Below are positions 62,091-64,000 of a DNA stretch of 64,000 nt, one piece after another. The DNA is from ENR-C20 sp942493145. Its GTDB lineage: Bacteria > Bacillota > Clostridia > Acetivibrionales > DTU013. The position numbers were made by a program, and so were the translations under genes. The DNA is taken from positions 2,976,001 through 3,040,000 of the forward strand of contig OW818679.1 of the NCBI GenBank assembly GCA_942493145.1, read 5' to 3'. The number at the start of each line of letters is the position of its first letter. Within the stretch, counting starts at the first letter, position 1. Under the pieces are notes generated by a model. It saw only the letters and a program-made list of their open reading frames with translations. It was not told where the DNA came from and ran no database searches.

Positions 62091-62134
62091 AATGAACAAA
62101 AGGTAGAGTTTGACCACTCTACCTTTTGTTCATT
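62091..62134 (-). terminator. Terminator after the VOC/reductase operon
   Basis: A 19-bp perfect stem (62091-62109 with 62116-62134; AATGAACAAAAGGTAGAGT) around a TTGACC loop, 17 bp after the stop of the VOC gene at 62151. It contains T-rich sequence on the descending arm and may work in both directions. Confidence 0.8.
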
Positions 62135-62150
62135 GCTTTATTAAACTCAA

Positions 62151-62579
62151 TTACATTTTCTTCTTGCTGTTCATGTCACCTTCAAAAAGTTCAATCAAGT
62201 TACCGGTTGGATCCTGGATAAATATACCGTAAGTTCCCCATACATCTGCAGTCATAACTACAGGCACGCCCAATTCTCCCAGCTGCTTTTTAGTTACATC
62301 ACGATCAGCTATTGTCAGGGAGAAATGTTTGTTCCCGTGTGTATGCAAATCCGTATTGGGAAATTTGCGTTCCTCTGGCAGCGGTAATGCATTTTTAGCA
62401 TCAAACAACTCCAGCACAAAACCTGGAGCGCTCATATGAGCTACCTTCACATCAATACCTGGTATTTCATTTGTAACGATGGGTTCAAACCCCAAAACCC
62501 TTTCGTACCATTCGATTGATTCTTCCAGATTCCGAACGCTTACTGCAAAATGATTAACACCTATATTGGAAATCGCCAT
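62151..62579 (-). CDS. VOC superfamily protein 2
   Basis: 142 residues from ATG 62579 (AGGAAGG upstream; a longer frame overlapping the neighbour lacks support). Ligand positions N-H-F-A-V-S-V, F-V-L-E-L-F, K-H-F-S-L-T-I, N-L-I-E-L-F are all present. R-V-L-G-F-E-P is the typical glyoxalase segment. Last gene of the operon with VOC 3 and the reductase. Confidence 0.85.
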   Translation of the reverse strand: MAISNIGVNHFAVSVRNLEESIEWYERVLGFEPIVTNEIPGIDVKVAHMSAPGFVLELFDAKNALPLPEERKFPNTDLHTHGNKHFSLTIADRDVTKKQLGELGVPVVMTADVWGTYGIFIQDPTGNLIELFEGDMNSKKKM

Positions 62580-62613
62580 ACCTGCATACCTTCCTAAAAT
62601 TTCTTTATCTGCT

Positions 62614-63132
62614 TCAGACCATGATTCCCATTGTGTCGAAGAAATCTTCCATTGCCGGTGGACAGTCATGCAGCTGAAAGATTATTCCGCCGGTTTTGTT
62701 CGGATCAAGAAAAGCCATTCGGACACCGTTCTTATATTCAGAGCGACCAATGATCTTAATACCTACCTTTTCCATCTCTACAATAGTTGCATCGAACTGT
62801 TCTCTGGTTACTGAATATCCGAAGTGCCAGATTCCCTCACCATGGTTAGCTAAATATTTTTCCACAATTGGAAATCTTCCGCCCTCGAGCGTAATGGGAT
62901 CGAACAACTCAACAACAATATTTCCCCACTTCGCTAATGCAACTTTACATCTGTTTTCCATACCGCCTTCATACGTCCTGTACGCAAAATCATGTCCTCC
63001 ATCTGCTTCACCAAGAATATAACGGCGCCATGGCCCAAGCCCCATTAACTCAAAGTTTTTGATAGTCTGGTCGATATCTTTTACAGCCCAGCCTAAATGT
63101 GCGATGGTACCAAATGGTAATTTTTGAATCAT
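62614..63132 (-). CDS. VOC superfamily protein 3, methylmalonyl-CoA-epimerase-like
   Basis: 172 residues. Ligand positions read A-H-L-G-W-A-V, I-V-V-E-L-F, W-H-F-G-Y-S-V and I-I-F-Q-L-H, so the fourth ligand is Gln, as in some methylmalonyl-CoA-epimerase-type and related members. It lies 34 bp upstream of VOC 2 and 115 bp downstream of the flavin reductase gene. It may epimerise or isomerise a product of that reductase. Confidence 0.8.
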   Translation of the reverse strand: MIQKLPFGTIAHLGWAVKDIDQTIKNFELMGLGPWRRYILGEADGGHDFAYRTYEGGMENRCKVALAKWGNIVVELFDPITLEGGRFPIVEKYLANHGEGIWHFGYSVTREQFDATIVEMEKVGIKIIGRSEYKNGVRMAFLDPNKTGGIIFQLHDCPPAMEDFFDTMGIMV

Positions 63133-63247
63133 TTTAGCTTACCTCCATAATTTAATAAATTTAGTACCCATCTATTTGGGTATTAAAAATCCAAAATAAC
63201 TGAACTATCAGAAATGAGCATTACCCCACCGATTGCTTAGCTTATTT

Positions 63248-64000
63248 TTAAGAGTTATTCTCCATCAATCCTTTGAGAATTTTTGCATAGGGTGGATTGA
63301 ATGCAACACATCCGACGTTTTCCTGAGAAACCAACAACATGCTGCATTTATCACATGATGTGCACCATTTGATTGTTTCTTCCTTACCCTCCCTAAGTTT
63401 TTTAGCAAAATAAGGATCCGCCAGGCTTTGCCGTCCAAGAGCTACCATATCGGTAACATTCTCTTCGATATATTTTTGACCCCAATATACCAAACTGTTT
63501 TTTTCGGGTGAAACTGCCGGGAAATTGTTATTACATCCATCTCTGAATATCGTGTACCCAGAGCCAATTACAACAGATTCCGGTTTCAAGGCATCTCGAC
63601 ATACTTTCTGAAAATAGTGCTGGAAATATGCCAGATATGGAGCCTCTTTGCCCGGCTTTACCAATGCCAGTGTATGTCTCGGAGCTCCACCTGCCTGCAA
63701 AATATAAGAAGCGCCTCTTTCTTCCATACCCTTTATTAAGTCAATCGATTCTGTTAAATCCATCACTGAACTATCCTGGCCGATTGTCCCCTGCCCACCG
63801 GGAAAGCCCTCATATAATGAAACCTTTGACCCGATAATGAAGTTTGGATCGTTGACTGCACGACTGATCTTCTCGACCAAATCAAATGCAAATTGACGTC
63901 TGTTTTCCCATGGTCCCCCATATTTCCACTTGTGGCTGTTGAACGGGCGCAGGATTTGAGAACCAAGATATCCAGCACAAAGTTTCAGATCCACTCCGTC
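63248..64000 (-). CDS. Old-yellow-enzyme family FMN reductase (C-terminal part, cut by window edge)
   Basis: At least 250 residues, open to the window end (D-G-V-D-L-K-L-C-A-G-Y-L-G-S-Q-I-L-R-P). It is typical of the OYE/2,4-dienoyl-CoA-reductase barrel: R-P-F-N-S-H-K-W-K-Y-G-G-P-W-E-N-R-R, G-S-G-Y-T near 150, and V-A-L-G-R-Q-S-L-A-D-P-Y. The end has W-C-T-S-C-D-K-C, an Fe-S-type cysteine pair of the long branch, but the chain stops soon after, so the C-terminal FAD/NAD domain of 2,4-dienoyl-CoA reductase is absent. It reduces activated C=C bonds. Confidence 0.88.
   Translation of the reverse strand, partial: DGVDLKLCAGYLGSQILRPFNSHKWKYGGPWENRRQFAFDLVEKISRAVNDPNFIIGSKVSLYEGFPGGQGTIGQDSSVMDLTESIDLIKGMEERGASYILQAGGAPRHTLALVKPGKEAPYLAYFQHYFQKVCRDALKPESVVIGSGYTIFRDGCNNNFPAVSPEKNSLVYWGQKYIEENVTDMVALGRQSLADPYFAKKLREGKEETIKWCTSCDKCSMLLVSQENVGCVAFNPPYAKILKGLMENNS

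Overview
The window looks like chromosomal DNA of an anaerobic, spore-former-type Firmicute, most likely class Clostridia. This is inferred from strong Shine-Dalgarno sites with frequent TTG/GTG starts, a T-box leader, an ABC-F ATPase, AraC-type two-component regulators, a DUF3048 (YerB-like) lipoprotein, a B12-binding radical SAM protein, TRAP transport and split transketolase. There is no rRNA, no recognisable phage module and no intact transposase. There is one intact tRNA gene, tRNA-Pro(CGG).

Layout. 1-7.1 kb: the 5' tip of an oligopeptide-type ABC permease diverging from a LysR gene; then, on the minus strand, a split transketolase, a creatinase/aminopeptidase-P-fold (M24) protein lacking metal ligands, a zinc-type alcohol dehydrogenase and an AraC response regulator with a dead receiver. 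7.3-10.1 kb: a plus-strand operon with a canonical promoter (polyprenol/phytol-kinase-like membrane protein, short CDF transporter, TetR, YkgJ-type cysteine protein). A shortened copy of the last gene sits at 1.1 kb. 10.3-13.3 kb: zincin lipoprotein operon. 13.4-18.8 kb: two EthD-like paralogues, an MDR dehydrogenase and an LVIVD beta-propeller, with a divergent LysR. 18.9-20.8 kb: a tyrosine-type T-box controlling a sodium:solute symporter. 20.9-23.0 kb: an AT-rich ABC-F gene fused at its end to the remains of an amidohydrolase. 23.0-28.3 kb: a complete TRAP transporter with an ACMSD-family amidohydrolase and AraC regulator.

28.6-37.2 kb is bracketed by tRNA-Pro(CGG) and a 61-bp direct copy of its 3' part, the geometry of a tRNA-targeted island. 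It carries an XRE/membrane/radical-SAM operon and an FAD reductase/MFS/PucR unit. 37.4-41.3 kb: acyltransferase, YerB-like lipoprotein, PilZ protein and a Phd-Uma2 fusion. 41.3-52.9 kb: a 2-oxoacid dehydrogenase complex (fused E1, E3, E2) in one operon with lipA, lipB and a SorE-like dehydrogenase. It diverges from a sorbitol-6-phosphate-dehydrogenase-like SDR, a PHP protein and a DeoR repressor, with paired candidate operators between. 52.9-59.7 kb: an L-rhamnose module (two class II aldolases, rhaA, a Crh-like HPr, rhaB, AraC regulator). 59.8-64 kb: LysR, three VOC proteins, a HicAB pair with a frameshifted toxin, and the end of an old-yellow-enzyme family reductase.

The overall picture is a string of small catabolic cassettes, each with its own regulator, separated by scars of recombination (truncated duplicates, fused gene ends, tRNA fragments, tandem duplications). 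All family assignments come from motif recognition by eye; no database search was run.
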